This document shows, in pieces, positions 1 through 7,436 of a DNA stretch of 64,000 bases. Positions within the stretch are counted from its first letter, which is position 1. Every line of letters starts with the position of its first letter. The notes beneath the pieces are model-generated. The model searched no databases. It was not told the DNA's origin and worked only from the letters and a program-made list of their open reading frames with translations. The stretch lies in NCBI RefSeq assembly GCF_004791585.1, contig NZ_SRUU01000024.1:38507-102506 (forward strand), written 5' to 3'. The position numbers and the translations under genes were made by a program. The stretch is from Mesorhizobium sp. M1C.F.Ca.ET.210.01.1.1 (GTDB lineage: Bacteria > Pseudomonadota > Alphaproteobacteria > Rhizobiales > Rhizobiaceae).

Positions 1-1847
1 GGATCGTAGTACGGTGCACTCGCCTTCTCCCTATCGGCTTCGCTTGCGAATGCCGAAAGGGAAGCAGGAAGCCAGAGCCCGTCTAGTTCGGCGGTTGCCC
101 GCTCAACAAGATCGCCCTTCTTCATGCCGGAAAGGTTGGTGGCTCGGTCCTTGCCCTTCACGCGCTCGACGGCGGCGAGGATCACCGATTTCTTGGTGCG
201 GCGGAGGAAATCAAGGTCCGAAAGCGTCACCCACTGCTCAGGGCGGCTCTCCAACGCCTCGGCCAGTGCGTCGGCCTGAACGCGCACCGCCGCGCCGCCA
301 AATGGGTTGAAGGCTTTGAGCGAAATGGCGGTGAACACGGCCAGATGTTCAAGCAAGGCCGTCTCGTCCATAGCGAGGAAATAGCCCCACCAATCACCTG
401 GGTTCTTTGGCGCGGCTTCACGCTTTGCCGCAAGCGCTGCCTCGCTGGCGACGAGCGGGCGCATTTCCTTGTTGGCGATCCGCTGTTCAGGATGTCCACG
501 ATCAAGCGAAATCTGGCATGCGCTGTGCCCGCCATAGCGGCTGAATGCCTCTGCTGCCAACGCTTGGACCGTTGCGACAAGGGCGATCTTCGGGTTTGCC
601 GCAAGATCGGCAGCAACGCAGGCCGTGCGGACCGCTGCAAGCTCCTCCTGCATCGAAGCCCCGGGAAGCTCGATCCCTTCGGCGTCGACCTTGGGTCCGG
701 TTTTTGCTTCGCTACGGGTGTTGCCATTTTTGACGGTCAGGCCACGATGGATGGTCAGGTTGCCGTTGTGGTCGAAGCACGCCACTGCAACAGCCTTAGC
801 CATTTCCTCCGGATCATACACTTCCGGCGTCATGGCATCGATGCGGTCGGAAAGCTCCTGCCACTCGGCGGCAAGCTCCTCGTTGTCCGGATCGGCTTCG
901 ACCTCCACGCCGAGTGCCTCCAATTGCTCCGTCATTGCATCCCGCTGCTGTTCTTCCTCGGGCGTCAGTTCTCGGCGCGTCGGGTAGACACGGCCCCGGT
1001 ACTTTTCCGAAACGGAATAGTACCCCTCCGGCGAAAACAGCACCTCTTGCCAGCCTTCGGCCCTCACCGGCTCAAGAACCTCCTCGATCTTCTCGGCAAA
1101 GAGCCGGTCCAATAGCGCTGCATCGGTCAAATAGGCCTCGTCGCCGCGCTCTGCGAATAGATCGCGGATGATGCCGCCGCCCGCTGCCTCGTAGGCTTCG
1201 AGCGTCACGAACCGGACTCGCTTATCCGACAGGGGAATGTTGCCCTCCGTGAGAGCCTTCTTGATCTGCCAGCTTGCCGCTTTCGGCATGGCCTTGAAAA
1301 CGGTGCGCTGCCGCTCCTGATCGTCGGTGAGTGTGTAGGCGGCGACCTCATTAAGGCCGATTTCATCCTTGCGGAACACCTTCATGATTTCCGGCGCGAC
1401 CGCTGCCAGCTTCAAGCGCTTTTTGACGACCGTGGGCGACACGCCGAACGCGTCGGCGGTTTCCTCTATCGTCTTTCCGGAGTCGATCTGCTCCTTGAAG
1501 GCGTCGAACTGATCGGCGGGGTGCATCGGTGCGCGAATGATGTTCTCGGCCAGTGACAGCCCCTTGGCGTCGGACTTCGCCAGACTGCATTTGACCGGAT
1601 AATCCTTGGCGAAGACCTTTTCCTTCGCCAGCCGCTTCAAGGCGCGCAGGCGACGGCCGCCAGCGACAACGGCGAAATGCCCTTGCTTCTCGGTCGGCTC
1701 GACGCTGAGGTTCTGGATGAGACCATGAACCGGGATTGAGGCCAGAAGGTCATCGATGGCCTCGGCATTGGTCTTGCGGACGTTCTTTTCGGAGATCGTC
1801 AGCTTATTCAAAGGCACCATGAAGATTTCGGTTTCAGCGATAGTCAT
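1..1847 (-). CDS. ParB/RepB/Spo0J-family protein, large plasmid/ICE type, C-terminus off the window
   Basis: An uninterrupted frame runs from the ATG at 1847 to the left edge, giving about 615 residues, so the C-terminus is missing. Residues about 8-110 look like a ParB N-terminal domain: VVAGGRRLRAL corresponds to the GERRxRA box and LAENIIRAPMHPADQF to the ENxxR box, the nucleotide-binding motifs of ParB CTPases. A helix-turn-helix follows (TIEETADAFGVSPTVVKKRL). The remaining roughly 400 residues are a long C-terminal extension absent from chromosomal ParB. No parA lies nearby, which suits the orphan large ParB-like proteins of rhizobial mobile elements. A partition or DNA-binding role is inferred from the family only. 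A structured leader occupies 1862-2135 directly upstream. Confidence 0.85.
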   Translation of the reverse strand, partial: MTIAETEIFMVPLNKLTISEKNVRKTNAEAIDDLLASIPVHGLIQNLSVEPTEKQGHFAVVAGGRRLRALKRLAKEKVFAKDYPVKCSLAKSDAKGLSLAENIIRAPMHPADQFDAFKEQIDSGKTIEETADAFGVSPTVVKKRLKLAAVAPEIMKVFRKDEIGLNEVAAYTLTDDQERQRTVFKAMPKAASWQIKKALTEGNIPLSDKRVRFVTLEAYEAAGGGIIRDLFAERGDEAYLTDAALLDRLFAEKIEEVLEPVRAEGWQEVLFSPEGYYSVSEKYRGRVYPTRRELTPEEEQQRDAMTEQLEALGVEVEADPDNEELAAEWQELSDRIDAMTPEVYDPEEMAKAVAVACFDHNGNLTIHRGLTVKNGNTRSEAKTGPKVDAEGIELPGASMQEELAAVRTACVAADLAANPKIALVATVQALAAEAFSRYGGHSACQISLDRGHPEQRIANKEMRPLVASEAALAAKREAAPKNPGDWWGYFLAMDETALLEHLAVFTAISLKAFNPFGGAAVRVQADALAEALESRPEQWVTLSDLDFLRRTKKSVILAAVERVKGKDRATNLSGMKKGDLVERATAELDGLWLPASLSAFASEADREKASAPYYD

Positions 1848-1861
1848 GAGGGTTCTCCATT

Positions 1862-2135
1862 CCCTTTTCCCGCGAAGCGGTCTTGCTCTTGCCCGATGGG
1901 GCAGGAGCCCCGCTCCTGCTCCCGAGACCTCGGCGGCGAGAGCGGGGGAGAGGGGGGCAAGGAGACAAATCGGAGGGGGATCACCCGCCCGAAGGGGCGA
2001 CGCTGATCCGCGGATGCGGATCCGCGTCGATCCTGCACGGAGCACAGGCCGAAGGCCAAAGCGGAGGAAGGACGGGGAGACCGATTTTCTCCTTGCTGGG
2101 GAGAGGGGGCAGCGCTCCCTTTCCCCTCGAAACAA
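1862..2135 (-). repeat. Structured 5' leader, copy A, upstream of the ParB-like gene
   Basis: Read on the minus strand, this segment ends about 15 bases before the ParB-like start codon. It aligns over nearly its whole length with 24087-24340, which lies before another start codon in the opposite orientation. It is dense in inverted repeats. 2081-2096 pairs with 1957-1973 as a long stem (GCAAGGAGAAAATCGG with CCGATTTGTCTCCTTGC). Inside it, a GACGCGGATCCGC arm pairs with GCGGATCAGCGTC. Nearer the gene are GCAGGAGC/GCTCCTGC and CCGC-TTC-GCGG hairpins. In the other copy the stem sequences differ but still pair, which points to selection on a fold. A regulatory leader, or a single-strand promoter used during conjugation, are both possible. 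The rest of 2136-2451 shows no convincing gene. Confidence 0.75.
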
Positions 2136-2451
2136 ACAATGAGCGTACAAAGCGAAGGACAGCGCAACGGCCGGAGCCAGTTCGCGCACCGCTTGACCGG
2201 GCTAAAAGGGCAGCCGCAGGAGGTTAAGCATCGTGCTGCCGGAAGCGAGGAAACCGGACCGATCGGCTACCTGGCAAGCGGTTCGGTGTAGTATTTGGAG
2301 TTGGCTGTCTGACCCGCTGTGGCCCGTTCGCCCGCGCCGCTCCGAGTATGGAGCGCTCCGCGTCGCGCGCGAACTCTACCGAAAATCGCCCTCTGATGTT
2401 GTCCACCTTGGGGAAATTGAATGACCCTGACAGACTGGCATGCAGTACCGC

Positions 2452-2934
2452 CTATCGGATTGCGGTCAGAGACCTCGGCGGCTCACGCAGCAAAACGTCT
2501 ATACCAATCGCCTGGATTGCCTGACCGACAGCATGCTCGATTTGCCAAACGACCGCCTGGACCACTTCCATCGAAGGTGGTCTCCGGCGCCGCGCCCCTG
2601 GATCATCAAGCTGGTAGTCGTATCGGATGCGTGTGTAGTCGTTTGCGAGAGTACGGGAGCGGATGAATCTTTCGACTGCCTTCGGCACCGGCAATCCGAG
2701 GCCTTGGCTCTCGTCGAGCATTGCAGCAAAGTTGTGCTGGTAGGCACGAATACGCGCTGGTGACGTTCCGCGGAGCAGGAGAAAGCTCCGGAGAAAGTTT
2801 TCCAGTGCTTGGAAGTAGAGAAGCCGCCGAGGGTGATCCGACATTCGAGGTCTGATCCGGACGACCACGGCCTCTAAGGCGTCGGCGTTGGCCCGGTAGG
2901 TTTGTGCGAATAAGAATGCGCCAAAGGGCGTCAT
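2452..2934 (-). CDS. Hypothetical protein, 160 aa
   Basis: I do not recognise this family. The frame has good coding character and reads as a mostly helical, Arg-rich protein without signal peptide or membrane segment. I place the start at the ATG at 2934 (MTPFGAFLFAQTYRANADAL). An in-frame ATG at 2988 would add 18 residues (MGFLVKASAKAKAIPGV) and overlap the end of the upstream nuclease gene by 27 bases, so it is a real alternative. The gene follows the nuclease on the same strand, which suggests co-transcription. No function can be assigned. Confidence 0.55.
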   Translation of the reverse strand: MTPFGAFLFAQTYRANADALEAVVVRIRPRMSDHPRRLLYFQALENFLRSFLLLRGTSPARIRAYQHNFAAMLDESQGLGLPVPKAVERFIRSRTLANDYTRIRYDYQLDDPGARRRRPPSMEVVQAVVWQIEHAVGQAIQAIGIDVLLREPPRSLTAIR

Positions 2935-2959
2935 ACTGACGCCCGGGATGGCTTTCGCC

Positions 2960-3919
2960 TTAGCAGAGGCTTTCACAAGGAATCCCATCTTTGTCGCGGT
3001 CGAGTTTTCTGCCCCATGTGCAATTCTGCAAATACCATTGGGCCTCATCGCACGAGCTGATTTGCGAACAGTACCGCCGCGGCTCGCACAAATAGCTGCC
3101 GCTCTGCGCGACCAGCTTGCGGCTGACGACGCCGAGCGGCTGGCTCGACGGTGCCGCGCCGTCGGCATGCGATGCGCGCCAGTCCCACGGTGCCTGGAAG
3201 TTGCCGACCCACAGGCCGTCCTTCGCCGCTTCTGCTTCCGCCTGCTGTGCAGCGTAGGCGCCATGGCTGTAGCGGGGCCAATCGAGCGCCTGGCCGTGCT
3301 CGACCATCCACGCCGCCACGCTGGCGCCGTCGGCGCGCCGGCAGTCGCCGACAAAGCGGTGATAGCGATCCCAGGTCACGAACGTGCACTGCACCGGCAT
3401 CGACGCGGCCAGGAAGGTATCCAACGCTTCGGCCGATCGCCGGCCGCAGGGATATTCGAAGCCCTTGGCGTCGTCGCAATATTGCTTGCTCTCCGGGGCG
3501 TCGATGCCGTTGAAGCGAATCCGCCGCCCATGGACTTCGATCGTGTCGCCGTCGATGACGGATGCGACGCCGGAGATCGGCTCCGGGAGCTTCGGCCCGA
3601 TCAAGTTCTGCAGATTGATCTCGGGCAGGCTGTCGCTGTGCTTCATGGCCGTTTGGGCGGCCAGCGCGCCAACCGCGGCGACGGTCACGAAAATCAGACG
3701 CCGTGGCACGCTTGCCCACAGCAGGGCGCGCGAGCGCTTGGCGCCGGTGCGCTTGCGCCATTGATCAGATCGATTGTCGTGCCGAGACCTGTCCAAGCCA
3801 ATTCCCCCGCTCGGGAGGATGCTCGCAAATACGACTGAAGTCCAGCGGCGCCTCTTGGGGAACTCTATTACGCTGCAATGCAAATGCACTCGAAGAACTA
3901 AGACCAGCCGCCAGGACAT
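2960..3919 (-). CDS. Thermonuclease-family (SNase) protein with C-terminal excalibur motif
   Basis: This is a staphylococcal nuclease-like domain with its active site intact: VIDGDTIEVHGRRIRFNGID is followed by APES (catalytic Glu and first Arg region), and WDRYHRFVGDC supplies the second Arg. The last residues, DRDKDGIPCESLC, form an excalibur calcium-binding motif, a common partner of secreted SNases. A hydrophobic stretch (RRLIFVTVAAVGALAAQ) looks like a signal peptide or anchor, so export is likely. It only sits at the N-terminus if translation begins at the GTG at 3709. The longest frame (ATG at 3919) would add 70 implausible Arg-rich residues, so 3709 is my preferred start. Cleavage of nucleic acid outside the cytoplasm is inferred. 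Confidence 0.8.
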   Translation of the reverse strand: MSWRLVLVLRVHLHCSVIEFPKRRRWTSVVFASILPSGGIGLDRSRHDNRSDQWRKRTGAKRSRALLWASVPRRLIFVTVAAVGALAAQTAMKHSDSLPEINLQNLIGPKLPEPISGVASVIDGDTIEVHGRRIRFNGIDAPESKQYCDDAKGFEYPCGRRSAEALDTFLAASMPVQCTFVTWDRYHRFVGDCRRADGASVAAWMVEHGQALDWPRYSHGAYAAQQAEAEAAKDGLWVGNFQAPWDWRASHADGAAPSSQPLGVVSRKLVAQSGSYLCEPRRYCSQISSCDEAQWYLQNCTWGRKLDRDKDGIPCESLC

Positions 3920-3925
3920 CTCGCA

Positions 3926-4207
3926 TTATGGTTCGAGAAGTGCGCCACCGTATTGCCCCCACAGATGTTCGCAGTCCCATATCCTCAAGCTTGGTGTTCC
4001 TGGTTCCCCATATAAGACCATTGCACCGCGAACGTCGTATCCAAGCACCGATGCATTGGCGACGAACTGGATGGCGCGCCCTAAGCTAATGGCGCCGATC
4101 CGGGCTTCAATTTTGCTGGTGAGATCGATAACTCCGAAGATTTCCGCGTCTGCGGCTCTGCCGGCCAAAACAGCCGACGAGATCGCATCGTCCAGAGCAA
4201 GCAGCAT
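3926..4207 (-). CDS. Hypothetical protein, 93 aa
   Basis: A small frame on the same strand as the downstream nuclease gene. The composition looks protein-like (MLLALDDAISSAVLAGRAAD at the start, then DLTSKIEARIGAISLGRAIQ), with no signal peptide. A competing frame exists on the plus strand but has poorer composition. I recognise no family and assign no function. The 4208-4401 interval beyond it shows nothing convincing. Confidence 0.4.
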   Translation of the reverse strand: MLLALDDAISSAVLAGRAADAEIFGVIDLTSKIEARIGAISLGRAIQFVANASVLGYDVRGAMVLYGEPGTPSLRIWDCEHLWGQYGGALLEP

Positions 4208-4401
4208 CGCGAGAGTCCCCCGTTAGCAGCGCCTGCTAACTTCGATGCTTGAAATTGGTTCCGCTGCTCCCCGAAAGAATCTGGGATCAACTGTCCAGCT
4301 CAAGTGGCTCATGGTCCGGCCGTTCATGCCAAATCACTTGCCGGAGATCACGCCGGTCGATCGGCTGACCGCATTTCCTGCAACTGTAGAAGTGATCCTG
4401 C

Positions 4402-4587
4402 TCACCCGCGCAATTTCCTGGCTTCGCGTTCCAAGGTCTTGCGGTCGTTGCCGTGCTGGCCGATTAACTCCCGAACTTGCTCGGGCATGATACGGTGCTG
4501 CTTGGCGAAGTAGCGAACCTCATAATCCTCATCTGCTGACACACGGTCACGGTCCCGGAAATCGCGTTTCGTCCTCTCGTCTGCCAT
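4402..4587 (-). CDS. DUF3606-family small protein
   Basis: A 61-residue hydrophilic protein beginning MADERTKRDFRDRDRVSADE. The C-terminal half (PEQVRELIGQHGNDRKTLER) has the helix-loop-helix look of DUF3606 proteins, common multi-copy small proteins in rhizobia with no known role. The ATG at 4587 has a good ribosome binding site (AGGAGGAAA) just upstream; an ATG further out at 4614 would lie before that site and is less likely. It is transcribed divergently from the DNA ligase gene. Related small proteins occur at 6059 and 17086. Confidence 0.75.
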   Translation of the reverse strand: MADERTKRDFRDRDRVSADEDYEVRYFAKQHRIMPEQVRELIGQHGNDRKTLEREARKLRG

Positions 4588-4715
4588 GGCCATTTCCTCC
4601 TGATTGAGAAACAACCGCAGCAGGGCGGGAACGTTCCTGATTCTTTAGTAGACGCTAACGGAACGCTTACGGCCGTGCGATATTGAATCAAATTCGGGTA
4701 TCGCGTGGGGTTCCA

Positions 4716-5591
4716 ATGCGTAAACCTGCCGGCAGCGCCCGGCTGTCCTTCATTCGTCCGATGGAGCCGGAGCTCGTCGAACGGCCGCCCAAGGGCGACA
4801 GATGGAGCCACGAAGTCAAATTCGACGGCTACCGCACCCAGGTCGTCAAGGACGCAGACGGCATCCGCCTCTACACGAAGACTGGGATCGACTGGACGGC
4901 TAAGTATCGGCCGCTGGCCGCGGAGGCGAAGAAGCTCGAGGCGGAAAGTTTCATAATCGAAGGCGAGACGATCGTGACCAACGAAGCCGGGCTGTCCGAC
5001 TTCCACGGGCTGCGCTCGGCCATCACCAGGCGACCACAAGATCTCTATCTGGTCGCGTTCGATCTCCTGCACCTCAACGGACACGATCTGCGCGACATGG
5101 CGCTAAAAGACCGGCGGGAGGTGCTGCAGGCCCTTATCCCTGCCGGCGGGCGTATCCAGTTCAGCGAAGCGCTGCCTGGCGCCGGCGACGCCGTCTACCA
5201 CCTCGCTTGCGAAGCGGGCCTTGAGGGCATCGTTTCGAAGCGGCTGGACAGCAGCTACCGCAGCGGCTCGACGATGAACTGGCGCAAGGTGAAGTGCTAC
5301 GTTGAGAAGGAGATGGACATCATCGGCGTGAAGCGCGAGACCGGAAAGCCTGCGATGGTGCTCATGGCCGACAACGGCCGCTACATGGGCGGCGCCTTCG
5401 TGACGTTCAAAGCCGACAAGCGGCAGGCCCTATGGGATCACGTGCAGCGCAGGGCCGGCGCGTCGCCGCCGAAGGGATTGGCGAAGGAAAAGGCCGAATG
5501 GCTGAACCCCGGCTTGGTCGGCCTGGTGAAATTCCTGAAGGGCGAGGAAAAGCTGCGTCACGCCACGCTGAAGGATTTTTGGGAGCAATAA
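4716..5591 (+). CDS. ATP-dependent DNA ligase, single-domain LigD/LigC type
   Basis: The lysine-adenylation motif is present as HEVKFDGYRTQV (KxDGxR), followed by FIIEGETIV (motif III), LYLVAFDLLHLNG (motif IIIa-like), EGIVSKRLDSSYR (motif IV) and WRKVKCY (motif V). At about 291 residues it has the nucleotidyltransferase and OB-fold domains but lacks the polymerase and phosphoesterase domains of full LigD. Such stand-alone ligases accompany Ku-based end joining or base repair in rhizobia, and no ku gene is visible here. I chose the ATG at 4716 (MRKPAGSARLSF); an upstream TTG at 4683 in the same frame would add 11 residues. The gene starts a plus-strand segment divergent from the DUF3606 gene. 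Confidence 0.88.
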   Translation: MRKPAGSARLSFIRPMEPELVERPPKGDRWSHEVKFDGYRTQVVKDADGIRLYTKTGIDWTAKYRPLAAEAKKLEAESFIIEGETIVTNEAGLSDFHGLRSAITRRPQDLYLVAFDLLHLNGHDLRDMALKDRREVLQALIPAGGRIQFSEALPGAGDAVYHLACEAGLEGIVSKRLDSSYRSGSTMNWRKVKCYVEKEMDIIGVKRETGKPAMVLMADNGRYMGGAFVTFKADKRQALWDHVQRRAGASPPKGLAKEKAEWLNPGLVGLVKFLKGEEKLRHATLKDFWEQ

Positions 5592-5602
5592 GCAACAGAC
5601 TG

Positions 5603-5893
5603 CTACCGCGCGCGGCGGCGCCAGTTTCTATTGTCGGCGTGGCGACCACTATTCTGACCCTCAGAGCGCGCTAATGATGGGCTCCCTTCAACGGTAAAGA
5701 CAATGCCCGCGTCCTCCAAAGCACGCCGCATTGCGGCGGCATTACGGGGATTCGGTTTCCCAAAGCCGTTCTCAAATTCGCAGATCGTCGATTCGCTGAG
5801 ATTGGCTTTGGCAGCCAGTCGCACTCGCGACCAGTTCAAGAGAGTTCGTGCGGCTCTTAATTGTTCTGCTGAGAGTTGGTCTCGGCTGTCCAT
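5603..5893 (-). CDS. XRE-family helix-turn-helix regulator
   Basis: A 96-residue protein with a Cro/CI-type HTH spanning about residues 8-60 (LSAEQLRAARTLLNWSRVRL, then AKANLSESTICEFENGF, then AAAMRRALEDAGIVF). This form, with a short tail after the GIVF strand, is typical of small rhizobial XRE regulators. The tail is Arg-rich and probably disordered. It converges on the ligase gene, with only 11 bases between the stop codons. A perfect 8-bp inverted repeat at 5900-5927, just outside its start codon, is a natural autoregulatory operator. Confidence 0.85.
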   Translation of the reverse strand: MDSRDQLSAEQLRAARTLLNWSRVRLAAKANLSESTICEFENGFGKPNPRNAAAMRRALEDAGIVFTVEGSPSLARSEGQNSGRHADNRNWRRRAR

Positions 5894-5899
5894 AGGTGT

Positions 5900-5927
5900 G
5901 GAACATTCAATGGCTCTAAAATGTTCC
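5900..5927. promoter_or_regulatory. Inverted repeat upstream of the XRE gene, probable operator
   Basis: GGAACATT (5900-5907) and AATGTTCC (5920-5927) form a perfect 8-bp inverted repeat with a 12-base spacer, beginning seven bases before the XRE start codon. The symmetry and position suit a dimeric HTH repressor controlling its own gene. The assignment is by position only. Confidence 0.5.
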
Positions 5928-6058
5928 GGCTGCTACCACCGACGGCGTCGTATGCAGGGCCGCTGGATGATCCCCGTCGCTCAGCCGACGGCGAATTTTT
6001 TGCCTGACTGAACAGTCCGCCTTCTAGATCATTCTAGAGATTAGGAGGCCATATCCTC

Positions 6059-6241
6059 ATGCGTGACGGTGACAACAGATCAGGTTCGCAAAGTGGGGCG
6101 ACGAAGGTTCTGGCCGATCGCTTGGTCAGAGAGGCAGACATTACCGAAGAGCAAGCCCGTGAGCTGATCACGTTGATCGGGACCGATTGGAATTCCCTGC
6201 TTCGAGAGGCTCATTTCCTGAAGGCGCGGCACCGCCTATGA
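6059..6241 (+). CDS. DUF3606-like small protein
   Basis: A 60-residue protein. Its C-terminal half (ITEEQARELITLIGTDWNSL, then LREAHFLKARHRL) resembles the proteins at 4402 and 17086, all sharing a Q(A/V)R(E/D)LI core and a REA(x)xL end. The start codon follows AGGAGG at 6042-6047, a slightly long spacing. It overlaps the next gene by four bases (ATGA), so the two are probably translationally coupled. Function unknown. Confidence 0.65.
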   Translation: MRDGDNRSGSQSGATKVLADRLVREADITEEQARELITLIGTDWNSLLREAHFLKARHRL

Positions 6242-6462
6242 GCGAACGGGGGGTAGAATTCTTTGGGAAGTGGATCACGGACAATGTGATGCGCGGCAGC
6301 GTCGGCGTCGACATCATTTCTGTGGCGGAGCTGACGACCAAGCTGTTCGCCGATGCGAAGGCCGCGGATATTTCCGAGGATGAGATCGAAGAGGAAATCG
6401 GCAGTGCCTATGAAGCGATACTTGCGGCGATAAATGGCCCGCCAGATTTCGAATCCGAGTGA
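6238..6462 (+). CDS. DUF768-family protein
   Basis: A 74-residue acidic protein beginning MSERGVEFFGKWITDNV and continuing VDIISVAELTTKLFADAKAA, then ISEDEIEEEIGSAYEAIL. This matches my memory of DUF768, a small family known mainly from Mesorhizobium, and is one of the better taxonomic clues in the window. No signal peptide or membrane segment. The start overlaps the preceding stop by four bases, indicating an operon. No function is known for the family. Confidence 0.8.
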   Translation: MSERGVEFFGKWITDNVMRGSVGVDIISVAELTTKLFADAKAADISEDEIEEEIGSAYEAILAAINGPPDFESE

Positions 6463-6594
6463 CTGCCGCGCGGGGCTTTACCCATTCTAAATTGCCATCC
6501 GTCCACAACGAAGGACACCTTAGCTCGCGACGCGGAATTCGCTCTTCTACCTGTAGCTGGTCAAACTCGGATCGAGGTTCTGCTACAGTCCCGA

Positions 6595-6759
6595 ATGGTC
6601 GTCCGAATCGTGGTTGTCCTGGCGCTTCTTTCCGCCTTCGCCTTGGGATTCGCAAAACTCGTGGAACGCTATGGCGGCGTTGGCGATCGGTCCCCTCCAT
6701 GTGAGCAATTGTCTGATTGCCCCGGCCCGAACACGCCGCCTCCGGAAAAGACGGGCTAA
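6595..6759 (+). CDS. Small membrane-anchored or secreted protein, 54 aa
   Basis: The reading MVVRIVVVLALLSAFALGFA gives a single hydrophobic N-terminal helix, followed by a short hydrophilic tail with two cysteines (CEQLSDCPGPN) and a proline-rich end. The tail would be periplasmic. Small proteins of this layout are common in rhizobia. No family recognised. Support is limited to the signal-like start and the clean stop. Confidence 0.45.
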   Translation: MVVRIVVVLALLSAFALGFAKLVERYGGVGDRSPPCEQLSDCPGPNTPPPEKTG

Positions 6760-6832
6760 CCGAGCAGCATATATCGCGTCCCATTTTGAAGGGCACCTGC
6801 CTGGTGAGTTTGCCGAGGGGAGGGCAACTGAG

Positions 6833-7078
6833 CTATAAGTGTTTCCTGGCGCGCATCATCGCCCGCGCCATCGCCAACTCGGTTTCAACCATGGCGTTTT
6901 CCTTCTGCGTCATGTTGTCGGCGGCGATCAGACGCCGTAACGCCCGCATCACCTCGCCGCGCTGCCAGCCGGCATCGAGCATGCAGTCGACGATCGCCTG
7001 AAAGCCGGGCTCCATCGCTTCCTGACAATCGACCTCGCGGTCGGGGTAAGCAGTGGTGCGTCTAGGCGGGCTGATCAC
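6833..7078 (-). CDS. Hypothetical protein, last gene of the SRAP cassette
   Basis: An 81-residue protein starting at the GTG at 7078, behind GAGAGAGG and overlapping the upstream stop by four bases (GTGA). It reads as helical and Met/Ala/Arg-rich (GFQAIVDCMLDAGWQRGEVM, RALRRLIAADNMTQKENAM). The longer in-frame start at 7186 would run through the upstream gene and is unlikely. I do not recognise the family. It is the last of six closely spaced genes that appear to be driven from the LexA-type box at 8828-8842. Confidence 0.6.
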   Translation of the reverse strand: MISPPRRTTAYPDREVDCQEAMEPGFQAIVDCMLDAGWQRGEVMRALRRLIAADNMTQKENAMVETELAMARAMMRARKHL

Positions 7079-7254
7079 AGGAACCTCTCTCCCTCGCCGC
7101 GGTGCTCGAAGCAGAACCAATGCGACGGCTGCCTTGGCCGGGCGAAACCCCAGCCGGCATCCTTGCCGCATCCGGCGTGCTCGCAAGCATGGCCAAGCGG
7201 TCCGTAATCACGCGGCTGCACAAGCTCTCCGGGGCGGCTCGGCTCGTCGCTCAC
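7075..7254 (-). CDS. Small Cys/His-rich protein, 59 aa
   Basis: Begins at the GTG at 7254, sharing one base with the upstream stop codon, and ends overlapping the next start by four bases. The sequence contains HACEHAGCGKDAGWGF and HWFCFEHRGEGERF, so CxxxxC and CxxH arrangements could bind zinc, like a short treble-clef or ribbon protein. The overlaps at both ends and the conserved-looking Cys/His pattern argue that this is a real gene. Function unknown. It lies in the presumed SOS-controlled cassette. Confidence 0.6.
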   Translation of the reverse strand: MSDEPSRPGELVQPRDYGPLGHACEHAGCGKDAGWGFARPRQPSHWFCFEHRGEGERFL

Positions 7255-7424
7255 TAGTTTTGCCGCCGCTTGAGCGCGTCGATCTGGTCCTGCAGGTGGC
7301 CGTTGAGAACGATCATTTCTTTCAGCGCCTTCATCGTGTCGCCCTTGTGCAGGGAGACGAACCTATCTGCGACCTTCTGCAACGCTGCTTCCTGGCGGCT
7401 GTCCAGGTTTATGATCTGATCCAC
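7254..7424 (-). CDS. Small hypothetical protein, 56 aa
   Basis: Starts at the GTG at 7424 (VDQIINLDSRQEAALQKVAD) and ends RLKRRQN-like with a helical, charged C-terminus (LQDQIDALKRRQN), compatible with a short coiled coil. A weak ribosome binding site (AGAGA) precedes it. The stop overlaps the next gene's GTG by one base. It follows the SRAP gene by 12 bases and so belongs to the same transcription unit. No family recognised. Confidence 0.55.
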   Translation of the reverse strand: MDQIINLDSRQEAALQKVADRFVSLHKGDTMKALKEMIVLNGHLQDQIDALKRRQN

Positions 7425-7436
7425 GGCGATTTCTCT

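Noticed and set aside
345..1115. A 256-residue plus-strand frame opposite the ParB-like gene
   Set aside because: The minus strand is continuously open with clear ParB motifs, so this is its antisense shadow.
1883..2227. Protein-coding frames on both strands across the leader near 1.9-2.2 kb
   Set aside because: They run through inverted repeats, have low-complexity composition and no family resemblance.
2948..3838. A 296-residue plus-strand frame opposite the nuclease gene
   Set aside because: The minus strand encodes an intact SNase domain with excalibur motif; the opposing frame has no recognisable features.
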